NCBI GenBank assembly: GCA_035946575.1
Contig: DASYZG010000048.1
Span: 1-60,530 of the forward strand
Length of the DNA: 60,530 nucleotides
Reading direction: 5' to 3'
Source of the DNA: Gp13-AA77 sp035946575
GTDB taxonomy: Bacteria > Acidobacteriota > Terriglobia > UBA7540
Shown: positions 35,494-44,938 of the stretch, piece after piece
Layout: each line of letters opens with the position of its first letter
Numbering within the stretch: position 1 is the stretch's first letter
The notes under the pieces: model-generated
The model's database searches: none
The model's input: the letters and a program-made list of their open reading frames with translations, nothing else
Told to the model about the DNA's origin: nothing
Position numbers and translations under genes: made by a program

Positions 35494-35615
35494 CGATCAC
35501 CTCCGGGGAAATTGGACTGGAGGCACCTGGAACCCGTAACAGAGGGTATTCTAGCACCGCGCGAGAAGGCGGTGGCAAGGGAAGAATTTTTCAGAAGGGC
35601 TACGGAGAGCCTTGC

Positions 35616-36149
35616 TCAGACAGGCCGGATACCCACCGTGGGGTCGTCCACCTTGAGCCCCATATCGATGGAGCGCATGATCTCATCCCAGACGGGTGTG
35701 AATCGACCGGCATCGCTCGCCCAGAAGTCGAGCGTGAAGACAGCATGAGCGTTGAGGCCGCGCACGATCGCCAGCCGCGAGCGCGCTTCCCTGCCGTCCT
35801 CGACGGACGAGCTTTCCACCCAGGCGATCTCCACCCCGGGGCGCTGCCGGTGAATGTCGAGATTCTCCCCGCCCCGGGCGCCGATCGAATTCCGGATCAG
35901 TTGTTCCAGGCGGAGTCCGCTCCAGTCGATCTGTGAGTGGCGGAGCAGTGACACGTCCAGGCGGCAATTATCGTCCGGCGGCGCAAGATCGTAAACCTTC
36001 AGCGACGATTCGCCGGGTCCGGATACCCACTCGCGAGGCACATCGAAGCGCAGCACCCCCTCCGCCAGGACGCAGATCTTGTATCCGGGGCTGCATCTCC
36101 AGGTGTGACCGTCTTTGAGTTTCAGCCTGGTACTTTCGAAAGCGGGCAC
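35616..36149 (-). CDS. Hypothetical protein (177 aa)
   Basis: A soluble 177-aa protein with no signal peptide. Blocks such as GVLRFDVPREWV and VFTLDFWASDAGRFTPVWDEIMRSI loosely recall the PsbP/DcrB-like fold seen in DUF1795-type proteins, but I would not assign it. The GTG at 36149 has GAGGTCC upstream. It lies 26 bases downstream of the Uma2 gene, so the two may be cotranscribed. Confidence 0.65.
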   Translation of the reverse strand: MPAFESTRLKLKDGHTWRCSPGYKICVLAEGVLRFDVPREWVSGPGESSLKVYDLAPPDDNCRLDVSLLRHSQIDWSGLRLEQLIRNSIGARGGENLDIHRQRPGVEIAWVESSSVEDGREARSRLAIVRGLNAHAVFTLDFWASDAGRFTPVWDEIMRSIDMGLKVDDPTVGIRPV

Positions 36150-36175
36150 TCCAGGACCTCGCGATGGTGAGCCGG

Positions 36176-36721
36176 TTAGCGCTCGAATACTTGCGCCACC
36201 GGGAGAACAAATTCCGGCAAGAGTGGGGATGTGACGGAATCATGCTCGTCGTAGATCGACACTAATTCGTATCCGCCCTCGGCTTGGCGATACACCTCGA
36301 TAGCACGCGCGTCGGGATCGACGATCCAGTACTCGGGCACGCCAAAGCGCGCGTAAGCCTTAAGCTTGGGTCCACGATCAATTAAGGTCGAGCTTGGCGA
36401 GAGTACCTCGATCACCAGGTCCGGTGCCCCGCGAATCCAATCCTGCAGGATGCCGCGGTTGTCGCTGCGGACAAAGATGAGGTCCGGTTCGAATACATCA
36501 AGGTCATCGAAGATGACGTCCAGGGGTGAGACAAAGATCTCTCCGATGGGATGCCGATTGAGATATCCGGCGATTGCTTCGAATAGCCGTCGAATGATCC
36601 TCTGGTGAAGAAGCAAGGGTGATGACGACACAATCAGCTCCCCGTCGAGAATTTCCCTGCGCTTGCCGTCGTCGGGCATCACGAGCAGGTCAGCATGGGT
36701 GTACTTGGTGCTGATCACCAT
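36176..36721 (-). CDS. Uma2 family (DUF820) nuclease-fold protein
   Basis: A 181-aa PD-(D/E)xK-fold protein of the Uma2 group. Visible hallmarks are ADLLVMPDDGKRREILDGELIV at the N-terminus, VFEPDLIFVRSDN (acidic active-site Asp), DLVIEVLSPSS (Glu) and PEYWIVDPDARAIEVY. Uma2 proteins are very abundant in cyanobacteria, Acidobacteria and Chloroflexi; their physiological role is unknown and many are not shown to cut DNA. The ATG at 36721 with AGGTGG upstream is preferred over the longer frame starting at 36802. Confidence 0.92.
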   Translation of the reverse strand: MVISTKYTHADLLVMPDDGKRREILDGELIVSSSPLLLHQRIIRRLFEAIAGYLNRHPIGEIFVSPLDVIFDDLDVFEPDLIFVRSDNRGILQDWIRGAPDLVIEVLSPSSTLIDRGPKLKAYARFGVPEYWIVDPDARAIEVYRQAEGGYELVSIYDEHDSVTSPLLPEFVLPVAQVFER

Positions 36722-36765
36722 AAACCACCTGATCCAGACTCTCCGTATATTCGCCGATCGCGATT

Positions 36766-36990
36766 TTAGCGTGTTCGGCTTTGGTGCGAAGCCTGCTCCC
36801 ATTGCCTTTCGAGCCTTCCCTCCGCACGCTCAATCTGTTCCTTCCGGTTATTGATCTCATTTTGCCGATGCGCGATTTGTGCCATGCCGGAATTCTCGCG
36901 AGCCAACTCGCGATGCTGTTTCAGTTTGTGTTCCGGCCCGCGGAGCTTGAGCGCAGCGATTCGCTTCTTGAGCACCCGATTGCGGCCCAT
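36766..36990 (-). CDS. Small basic coiled-coil protein (74 aa)
   Basis: A 74-aa frame rich in Lys, Arg, Glu and Gln with heptad-like spacing (LKQHRELARENSGMAQIAHR), consistent with a coiled coil. Codon composition looks coding, and a TATAAT with a fair upstream spacing lies at about 37003-37008 (minus). No family is recognised. The gene sits between the terminator of the radical SAM gene and the Uma2 gene on the same strand. Confidence 0.45.
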   Translation of the reverse strand: MGRNRVLKKRIAALKLRGPEHKLKQHRELARENSGMAQIAHRQNEINNRKEQIERAEGRLERQWEQASHQSRTR

Positions 36991-37049
36991 AACCAGCCTC
37001 TGCGATTATACCGCGGGCGGCGCCCGCTGAATCCGGTGCCTGAACCGGT

Positions 37050-37091
37050 CCAAAAAACGAGAAGGCCGCCTTCATTTTCAAGGCGGCCTTC
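37050..37091 (-). terminator. Rho-independent terminator of the radical SAM gene
   Basis: Read leftward, GAAGGCCGCCTT and AAGGCGGCCTTC form a 12-bp stem with a 7-base loop, then CTCGTTTTTTGG. The run of T after the stem makes this a classical terminator 31 bases after the stop of the 733-aa radical SAM gene. Confidence 0.85.
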
Positions 37092-37121
37092 GAGGATTCT
37101 TCCTGATGCCTGATAGCTCAG

Positions 37122-39323
<2,202 letters not shown>

Positions 39324-39590
39324 GTTCTCTCCTCACTTCATCTTTAGAATCGCTGCCGCCGTCGGGCAGCGCCGGGCCCGCCCGCCCGGGGTACACGAAA
39401 GGGGACTATGGCACCCTATGGGCCAAAGATTATGCCTTATTACGCCGGAATATAACAACTTTCTGCCGAACGGCGCCTTTGCAAGGTTAGATGGCACTAA
39501 AATTGACGTGAACGGCGCGGCAGAATCCTGTTCAGAATCAAGGAGTTGACGGCCACTCGTCTCAAGCCGCCGCTTCAGGGGGGGCGCAGC

Positions 39591-40178
39591 CTACCGAACT
39601 TGCCTCAAAACCGGAATCGCGGCAATCGACGCCTGGTCGCGTGGATCCACTTCGACCCGCACGCCCGGCCGGTCAAACCGATACTGGCGCCCGGTGACGG
39701 GTCCGGTCACCGTGAGTCCGGTTCTGCCGACGTACTCGAATCCCACGCCGGCGTAGCGGGAAAGCAACGGTTGAGGCGCTGAGCCGTAGGCCGTGCTATG
39801 AGATGGGGGGGTGGGCATCCCACCCCGAAACTGAGACCTACCCTTTCCGCAGCACATCCTCTCCCCCTTTGTCTTCGGTGTAGATTGCCGGTGGAGGCGT
39901 TCCTCCCGCAACGTCAACCGTTCCACCAGAATCGCCGCGCCCGATAAGGCCGGCCAGAGTAACAGGCGCTCGCTCCAGCTTTCGCCGCAAAACCAGGCGA
40001 ACGGAACCGCAACCCAAACGCTCAGGCAGTAGAAGCAATCGAGCAGCCCTCCCCAGAACCCGGCGCCCGCCAGCCGCCGCAGCCTGAGCAATAAATCGAA
40101 AGGCCCGTCCTCGGCGTTAAGCAGATGGACGATGCGCCAGACAGCGAGCGTACCCAGCAGGAACCAGTAGAAGTGCAT
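39591..40178 (-). CDS. DUF1360-like membrane protein fused to an MCCGKGR-type C-terminal domain
   Basis: A 195-aa protein with two parts. Residues 1-90 (FYWFLLGTLAVWRIVHLL, then GGLLDCFYCLSVWVAVPFAW and WPALSGAAILVERL) match DUF1360-like small membrane proteins with three hydrophobic segments and a CFYC pair. From residue 108, MCCGKGRSQFRGG starts what in other bacteria I know as a separate small protein ending FEYVGRTGLTVTGPVTG-RYRFDRPGVRVEVDPRDQASIAAIPVLR. Here both lie in one open frame. Neither part has a known function. It lies 108 bases downstream of the Trp/Cys-rich protein gene on the same strand and is probably cotranscribed with it. Confidence 0.75.
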   Translation of the reverse strand: MHFYWFLLGTLAVWRIVHLLNAEDGPFDLLLRLRRLAGAGFWGGLLDCFYCLSVWVAVPFAWFCGESWSERLLLWPALSGAAILVERLTLREERLHRQSTPKTKGERMCCGKGRSQFRGGMPTPPSHSTAYGSAPQPLLSRYAGVGFEYVGRTGLTVTGPVTGRQYRFDRPGVRVEVDPRDQASIAAIPVLRQVR

Positions 40179-40286
40179 CTTCGAGATGAAGATTTCAGAC
40201 CGGCGAAGCCCAAGGCCGTTGCCGCAGCCTGAAGCGAATCCCGGACAGCCTCACGGCTGTCCGGGCTCGCCCCAACAAGTCGACGC

Positions 40287-42389
40287 CTACGAGCTCACCT
40301 TGAGACTTGAAGTGAGGAAGTCATACGTCGAAAGCACCGGGTAATCGTAGCCATTCGTTACCCGTTTACCCGCCGTGAGACGGAAGTCATAGCAGCAGTC
40401 CTCCGGCGGATAATAGGTCAGCACTTCGGTGCCGCCGCCGAACGATTTCTCGCCGGCCACGGGCGGAGTACTGATGTCAGGCGCCTCATAAGGAGCAGGC
40501 GGGAAAGTGATGGGGTTCTGACCATAGCCGCGCAGCTTGACGATGTCCACAATGCCGTGGCCGCGGTCCGCCTCCAACTGGTACTCCCAGAGGTGCCCGT
40601 TGGCGTCGCTCACCGTTACGCTGATCTGCACGTAGCCGCCGGGTCCCAGGTCGTAGGCGGGACAATCGCCGGCGTTGGTCAGCGGGGCCGGAGCATTTGC
40701 CGCCGTGTAGGCCGCGAAATCCGCCGCGTTGATGCCCGCCTGCGTCAGACCGGTGTTGTCAATCGCCAGCGTCAGAACGCCGCTCGGCGTCAGGCTCAGC
40801 GGAGTGAGACCGGAATCGAACGCGGTGACGCTCAGATCCACCGCGCCCACGTTCGCACCTCCGATCAGAGCGCTGGCGTTGGCCGAGATCATGCGCCCGT
40901 CGTACGCCCAGAGGATAAAGTCGCCGGGCGAATAGGCGGGGAAAGCAGCGAGTCCCGGAGGCGGTGGTGGAGGCCCTCCGGTGCCCTGTCGCGCCGACTG
41001 CGTCGTGTACAGATTGGTATAACCGCCCTGGTTGAAGGGCCCCATCTGCACCGCGCCGGAGTAGATCAATGTCGCGCCATGATAGATGAACACGTAATTG
41101 TAGAGAGTCGGCGCGATCGTCGAAGTCGAGCCGGGCGGCGTCCCGCCCCGCGAGGGATCGGCGGGATTCGGCGGCGGACCGGGCGTCCACAGCCCGGCGT
41201 TCACCTGGTAGTAAGCCACAGTGGTGTCGGCGAACCCTCCATAAATGTCAAGGGTGCCTGCAAAGGGCAAATCGGCCGTGTCCGCAGAGAGACCGTTCGC
41301 CGGCCCGCCCACGGCGTATCCACCGCTGATGTGCGCCGTATCGGCCGGGATGTTGCCCACTCGCGTCCAGGCGAACCCTTCGGGGACCTGCTGGTTGGTG
41401 CAGGCGCTGATCGTCTGCGAATTCCCGACCAGAGTGACCGAACTGCCGTCTTCCAGGCACCAGCGGGTGTCCGTAGCCGGATTCTCGTCCACGATCGTAG
41501 TGGGCCCCTGGCTGACGCTGAAAACGATATTGGGGTCGTCGCAGCACCACCACCACCACGGAAAGATTGCGCGCAACGCCGGGTTGGCGAGCTTGGTCTT
41601 GATGTTAGCGGTCCGCGTGGCGTCGGGCTTGAACTCCACGCCGGCCTTGCGCACCCCTGCAAAGCCCTGACCGCGAATCAGGTCCTTTCCAGTGGGCCGG
41701 GTCAGCACGGCGCCCGTCTGCAGGCCCGCGAAGTTGCGGTTGGGCTGCAGATGCGTCTGCTCGAGCGTTTCGAGGACGTGCAGAATGTCGAATTCCCACC
41801 ACCACGGCCAGCACTCCCACCAGATCGGCCAGCATGGCCAGCACGGGAAGCAATAGGCGCAGGTGCACCAGCAGAAGCAGGCGGTGAAGTGGCCGTACTG
41901 GTCCGCATTTACCGTGGCTTCCGGCGTCTTGATGAACCCCCACGGCTCGTATCCGACGGAATACACCGTCACCTGGGCTCCGGGAACCGGACAGCCGTCC
42001 GGCCCGACTACGTTGCCGCTGACGCAATACCAGCGGCACCACCTCCACCACAGCTTCAGGATCTCTTCGCTGAACTTCAAGTTTTCCGTCGGGACCCGAA
42101 ACTCGGTGTCGGCCTTCTCGAAATGGTCTCTTTTGATCGAAACGCGCTGCAAGTTCGGGATGTGATCCAGGTGCTTGTCGATTCCTCCGGGCCCCACCAC
42201 AACCTGCAGGGCGTGCCCCTTCGCCACTGCTGCGTGCCGCGCAATTGGCAGGGCAAAGCTGCCGTCCTCGCTCACCTTGCTCTGGGCGATGACCTCCGGG
42301 CCTCGCACCAGATAAATGTAAATGCACTTGAGGTAGTCAGGGTTGATTCTCGGAAGGGTTCCGATGATCTTGATAACCGGCGCTGCCAT
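40287..42389 (-). CDS. Large Trp/Cys-rich protein with carboxypeptidase-regulatory-like domain
   Basis: A 700-aa protein of unknown function. Residues 113-122 (LWWRWCRWYC) directly precede a segment resembling a carboxypeptidase-D regulatory/transthyretin-like fold (VSGNVVGPDGCPVPGAQVTV). Residues 171-198 contain 8 Cys and 9 Trp in 28 positions, in runs such as CFCWCTCAYC and WPWWWEF, and 277-283 is PWWWWCC. The C-terminal 400 residues look like repeated beta-domains rich in Gly, Pro and Thr (including a GGPPPPPPG stretch). There is no signal peptide or obvious transmembrane helix. AAAAGGAGGAAGGAAAA before the ATG is an unusually strong ribosome site. I recall similar W/C-rich proteins in other soil bacteria, without any known role. 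Metal binding or surface/particle assembly are possible but speculative. Confidence 0.85.
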   Translation of the reverse strand: MAAPVIKIIGTLPRINPDYLKCIYIYLVRGPEVIAQSKVSEDGSFALPIARHAAVAKGHALQVVVGPGGIDKHLDHIPNLQRVSIKRDHFEKADTEFRVPTENLKFSEEILKLWWRWCRWYCVSGNVVGPDGCPVPGAQVTVYSVGYEPWGFIKTPEATVNADQYGHFTACFCWCTCAYCFPCWPCWPIWWECWPWWWEFDILHVLETLEQTHLQPNRNFAGLQTGAVLTRPTGKDLIRGQGFAGVRKAGVEFKPDATRTANIKTKLANPALRAIFPWWWWCCDDPNIVFSVSQGPTTIVDENPATDTRWCLEDGSSVTLVGNSQTISACTNQQVPEGFAWTRVGNIPADTAHISGGYAVGGPANGLSADTADLPFAGTLDIYGGFADTTVAYYQVNAGLWTPGPPPNPADPSRGGTPPGSTSTIAPTLYNYVFIYHGATLIYSGAVQMGPFNQGGYTNLYTTQSARQGTGGPPPPPPGLAAFPAYSPGDFILWAYDGRMISANASALIGGANVGAVDLSVTAFDSGLTPLSLTPSGVLTLAIDNTGLTQAGINAADFAAYTAANAPAPLTNAGDCPAYDLGPGGYVQISVTVSDANGHLWEYQLEADRGHGIVDIVKLRGYGQNPITFPPAPYEAPDISTPPVAGEKSFGGGTEVLTYYPPEDCCYDFRLTAGKRVTNGYDYPVLSTYDFLTSSLKVSS

Positions 42390-42779
42390 TTTTCCTTCCT
42401 CCTTTTCGGTATGTCAACCTGTGAGGAGCGAGCCGGGGACATCGTCGTGGCCGGCGCCACACTGAAGTCCGCCGGGCGTTGGATCAGGAGCTGCGGTCGC
42501 CCCGGGGAACCCTCTGCGAATCGACCTCGGGGCGGCACGCCCGCAAAACCGGTCTGCTGAAAATCAGAAACGCTCGCTCCCCCTGGCTGTCGTTGTTATT
42601 TCCGGGTCTGAGTATGGCGAGGGAGTTAAAGACGATCTGTGACCTAGGTCACAGGGCGAGCGTAGGGTTTTTAAACGTCAGGACGCAGATTAGGGTTCGC
42701 GTTACCGGTCTGTCGGCTTCAACCGGTTTCTGCGGTTTCTACTTCGAAATCTTGCATTCTGGGCCCCCAGGGTGCTAGG
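42390..42779. other. Intergenic region upstream of the Trp/Cys-rich gene
   Basis: About 390 bases without a convincing gene. The notable feature is the palindrome at 42637-42654. Frames through it overlap in antisense and lack motifs. Confidence 0.5.
42638..42653. promoter_or_regulatory. CRP/FNR-family operator-like palindrome
   Basis: TGTGACCTAGGTCACA is a perfect 16-bp palindrome (18 bp with the flanking C/G) and matches the TGTGA-N6-TCACA pattern of CRP-family binding sites exactly. It lies about 249 bases upstream of the leftward Trp/Cys-rich gene start, the only nearby non-mobile gene it could serve. No CRP-family regulator gene is in the window. Confidence 0.55.
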
Positions 42780-42896
42780 GTGCGGGGCCGAAGCCACAGT
42801 GGAGATTCTGCCAATGAAAAGGGGCTTGCACCCAAAACGGGTGCCAGGGCCATCATCCTGGGAAACGATCTGACCGGGATCACCAGCCCATCTTTT
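42780..42896 (+). pseudogene. Remnant of a GloVer-protein C-terminal (IPT/TIG-like) domain
   Basis: Read on the plus strand, the frame contains KGLAPKTGARAIILGNDLTG, close to the segment GLAPFVEMLPSARKAG.. ILGNNLTGTTSVTFNG in the minus-strand GloVer copies at 44.6 and 45.1 kb. The copy lacks an internal piece and breaks off before the end of the domain. It lies in inverted orientation relative to the others, directly left of the 74-bp repeat and the IS110 element. Confidence 0.55.
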
Positions 42897-42902
42897 TCTG
42901 CC

Positions 42903-42976
42903 GACGCTCTCCCCTGCAAGGCACCAGACGTTCACCCGCCAATCCTGTCGATCTCCGCGCGCCAACGGCTTTTGAG
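42903..42976. repeat. 74-bp repeat, left copy (matches 46401-46474)
   Basis: Starting GACGCTCTCCCCTGCAAGGC and ending CCAACGGCTTTTGAG, this stretch is near-identical to 46401-46474, upstream of the frameshifted GloVer gene. Similarity ends exactly at TTTTGAG, where the IS110 element appears to begin. Confidence 0.75.
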
Positions 42977-44111
42977 TGATTCCATAATGGCGTCGGCTCC
43001 TAAGCACCGGTAATCTTGGGTTGTCCTAAGACCAAGGTTTGCCGGGGAAGGAGCCGACATGTCGATTATCGGATGTGATTTGCATACGCGCTACCAGCAA
43101 GTTGCGGTGCTGGAAGCGGAAGCGGGCGAGGTGGTGAGGCGGCGGTTGGAACACGAGAACGGAGAAGCGCAGGCCTTTTATGCCGGTCTACCCAAGCCGT
43201 CGCTGATCGGGATCGAAGCCACGGGCTACACGCAGTGGTTCGAACGGATGATCGCTGAGCAGGGTCACGAGCTGTGGGTGGGAGATCCGGCGGAGATCCG
43301 GGCCCGCGCGGTGCGGCGGCAGAAGACGGATACGCGGGACGCGGAGCACCTGCTGCAGTTGCTCGTGACGAAGCGATTTCCGCGCATCTGGGTGCCGACG
43401 GTGGCGGAGCGCGATCTGCGGCAACTGCTGAAGCATCGCAACAAGCTGGTGCGGATGCAAACGTCGGTCCGGAACCAGCTGCACTTTCTGGCCATGAGCC
43501 AGGGGTTGTGCCGGAAGAAGAAGCTGTGGAGCGCGAAGGGTCGAGCGGAGCTGGAAGGACTGAGCCTGGGGGATTGGGCAAGCCAACGCCGCCAGGAACT
43601 GCTGGAACTGCTGGATCGCTTCGATGCCCGGGTGGCGGAGTTGAACCAGGCGGTGAAGGCCGCGGCGGAGCAACGGGCGGACTGCCGGGAGCTGATGAAG
43701 GTCAAGGGGGTGGGACCGGTAACTTCGCTGGCCTACGTTCTGACCTTGGGTCCGATCAGCCGTTTTCCGACCAGCCGGGCGCTGGTGAGTTACCTGCTGA
43801 ATCCGAGGGAGGACTCCAGCGGCGGCCGGCAGCGTCTGGGCCACATCAGTAAGCAAGGCAATCAGATGCTGCGTTGGCTGCTGGTGGAAGCCGGACACGG
43901 GGTGGCGCAGTTCGATCCTGAACTGGGGCGCAAGTATAAACGATTGAAGTTTCGGCGGGGTGGCGCCGTGGCCAGTGTGGCCCTGGCCCGTCACCTGGCG
44001 GTGCGTCTGTACTGGACGCTGCGCCAGGCGGGCAATGATCACGCCGCCGGTTCGCACGCCTGATAGCCCGTGCCGCCGCATGGTGGACGCAAGTCCATCG
44101 TTTGAGTGATT
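42977..44111 (+). mobile_element. IS110-family insertion element (boundaries approximate)
   Basis: The transposase gene is flanked by an 11-bp direct repeat, TTTGAGTGATT, at 42971-42981 and 44101-44111. The left boundary is supported independently, because the similarity of flanking DNA to 46401-46474 ends at 42976. The right end is uncertain: structured non-coding DNA continues to about 44330 and may belong to the element. No terminal inverted repeats are seen, as expected for IS110. Confidence 0.65.
43059..44063 (+). CDS. IS110-family transposase
   Basis: A 334-aa DEDD recombinase. IIGCDLHTRYQQVAVLEA begins the RuvC-like domain (D7), LIGIEATGYTQW gives the Glu and KTDTRDAEHLLQLL the Asp pair. 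The C-terminal transposase-20 domain has LMKVKGVGPVTSLAYVLTLG and SSGGRQRLGHISKQGNQMLRW with the conserved Ser. The gene is intact. The ribosome binding site (GGGGAAGGAG) overlaps one arm of an upstream hairpin (42992-43000 GTCGGCTCC with 43050-43058 GGAGCCGAC), which may limit translation from read-through transcripts. Confidence 0.95.
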   Translation: MSIIGCDLHTRYQQVAVLEAEAGEVVRRRLEHENGEAQAFYAGLPKPSLIGIEATGYTQWFERMIAEQGHELWVGDPAEIRARAVRRQKTDTRDAEHLLQLLVTKRFPRIWVPTVAERDLRQLLKHRNKLVRMQTSVRNQLHFLAMSQGLCRKKKLWSAKGRAELEGLSLGDWASQRRQELLELLDRFDARVAELNQAVKAAAEQRADCRELMKVKGVGPVTSLAYVLTLGPISRFPTSRALVSYLLNPREDSSGGRQRLGHISKQGNQMLRWLLVEAGHGVAQFDPELGRKYKRLKFRRGGAVASVALARHLAVRLYWTLRQAGNDHAAGSHA

Positions 44112-44330
44112 GGGCGTCAGGCCTCCCCGCCCGAGGGTGGGGAGACCGAAAAAAAGAATCATGGTTGGGGTGAGAACCTTCATCGGATAGATGGCTGGGT
44201 GGCCGAAAGCAAGCGAGCGGTCCATCGCAGGATTCAACGAGGCGAGCCTTGGTCGGGACAGCCGGAAAAGAATCCTCTAGGACAAAGCCCTGGAAAAAGC
44301 CCAGGGCTTTGTCGAATCTCATGATCGGGC
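44064..44330 (+). other. Structured non-coding region downstream of the transposase
   Basis: About 270 bases without a gene. It holds several stems: CTCCCCGCCCGAGGGTGGGGAG (44119-), an AGGATTC/GAATCCT pair spanning about 44230-44275, and a perfect 13-bp stem 44281-44293 with 44301-44313 (GACAAAGCCCTGG and complement). Elements of the IS1111 subgroup encode their guide (bridge) RNA on this side of the transposase, so an RNA is conceivable, but target and donor loops cannot be identified by eye. Confidence 0.4.
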
Positions 44331-44396
44331 GTGCGGGCGGTGGAGTGTCGATTGATTGTGCTTGACAACGCCGACGCCATTATAGATGCGGCGGCT

Positions 44397-44562
44397 TTTG
44401 AGTGCGGCAGCTTGCTGCCGCTTTCTCCCCGCGAGCTTGCTCGCGGTGTTTACCCCCTTCTCTTGATTCCGCGTCGTCCACGGCCAGCAAGCTGGCCTGA
44501 TCAAAGCGGTGTCAGCCTTGCCCTTGAGCGAAGCGAAGGGCACCGCACTCTAAAGCTTCGCG
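44397..44562. repeat. REP-like repeat, copy A (matches 44820-44938)
   Basis: Contains the palindromes GCGGCAGCTTGCTGCCGC and CGCGAGCTTGCTCGCG followed by TCTTGATTCCGCGTCGTCCACGG and CGCACTCTAAAGCTTCGCG. The same series occurs at 44820-44938. Each copy abuts the 3' end of a GloVer C-terminal domain. Confidence 0.75.
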
Positions 44563-44819
44563 CTACGGAATCACGCGGAAGGGCACGTTGCTCGAAAGCG
44601 TCCCGCCGGGCGTGACCACCTGGACTGTGCCCGTGGTCGCGTTGCTCGGTACCGTCGCGGCGACCTCGGTACTTGAGACCACGGTGAACCTGGAAGGAAT
44701 GCCGTTAAACGTGACGCTTGTCGTGCCCGTAAGATTGTTGCCGAGGATCGCGACTTTTGATCCTGCCTTACGGGCGCTTGGCAGCATTTCGACGAACGGG
44801 GCAAGCCCGCCAACAGCTT
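44563..44819 (-). pseudogene. Duplicated C-terminal fragment of a GloVer protein
   Basis: The reading frame ending at 44563 encodes GLAPFVEMLPSARKAG, ILGNNLTGTTSVTFNG and the end GTLSSNVPFRVIP, the same IPT/TIG-like C-terminal domain as the neighbouring gene. Upstream it continues directly into the REP-like copy B, so the GloVer repeats and start are missing. Confidence 0.7.
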
Positions 44820-44938
44820 TAGAGTGCGGCACGCTTGCTGCCGCTTTCTCTCCGCGAGCTTGCTCGCGGTGTTTACGCACTTCTCTTGATTCCGCGTCGT
44901 CCACGGCCGGCAAGACTGCCGCACTCCAAAGCTTCGCG
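44820..44938. repeat. REP-like repeat, copy B
   Basis: Near-identical to 44397-44562 in its palindromic blocks, with a small internal difference (GGCAAGACTGCCGC in place of a longer segment). It joins the 3' end of the main GloVer gene to the duplicated fragment. Confidence 0.75.

Noticed and set aside
40557..42560. 667-aa plus-strand frame opposite the Trp/Cys-rich gene
   Set aside because: Checked because the minus-strand product is odd. The plus-strand product is Arg/Val/Gly-rich without domains or ribosome site, while the minus-strand gene has a strong ribosome site and a recognisable regulatory-like domain.
43059..44063. Serine or tyrosine recombinase of a larger integrated element
   Set aside because: The catalytic residues and the C-terminal SSGG...GHISKQGN block are those of IS110 DEDD transposases; no attachment site or phage genes surround it.
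43188..44237. 349-aa minus-strand frame across the IS110 transposase
   Set aside because: Antisense to an intact transposase with all catalytic residues.
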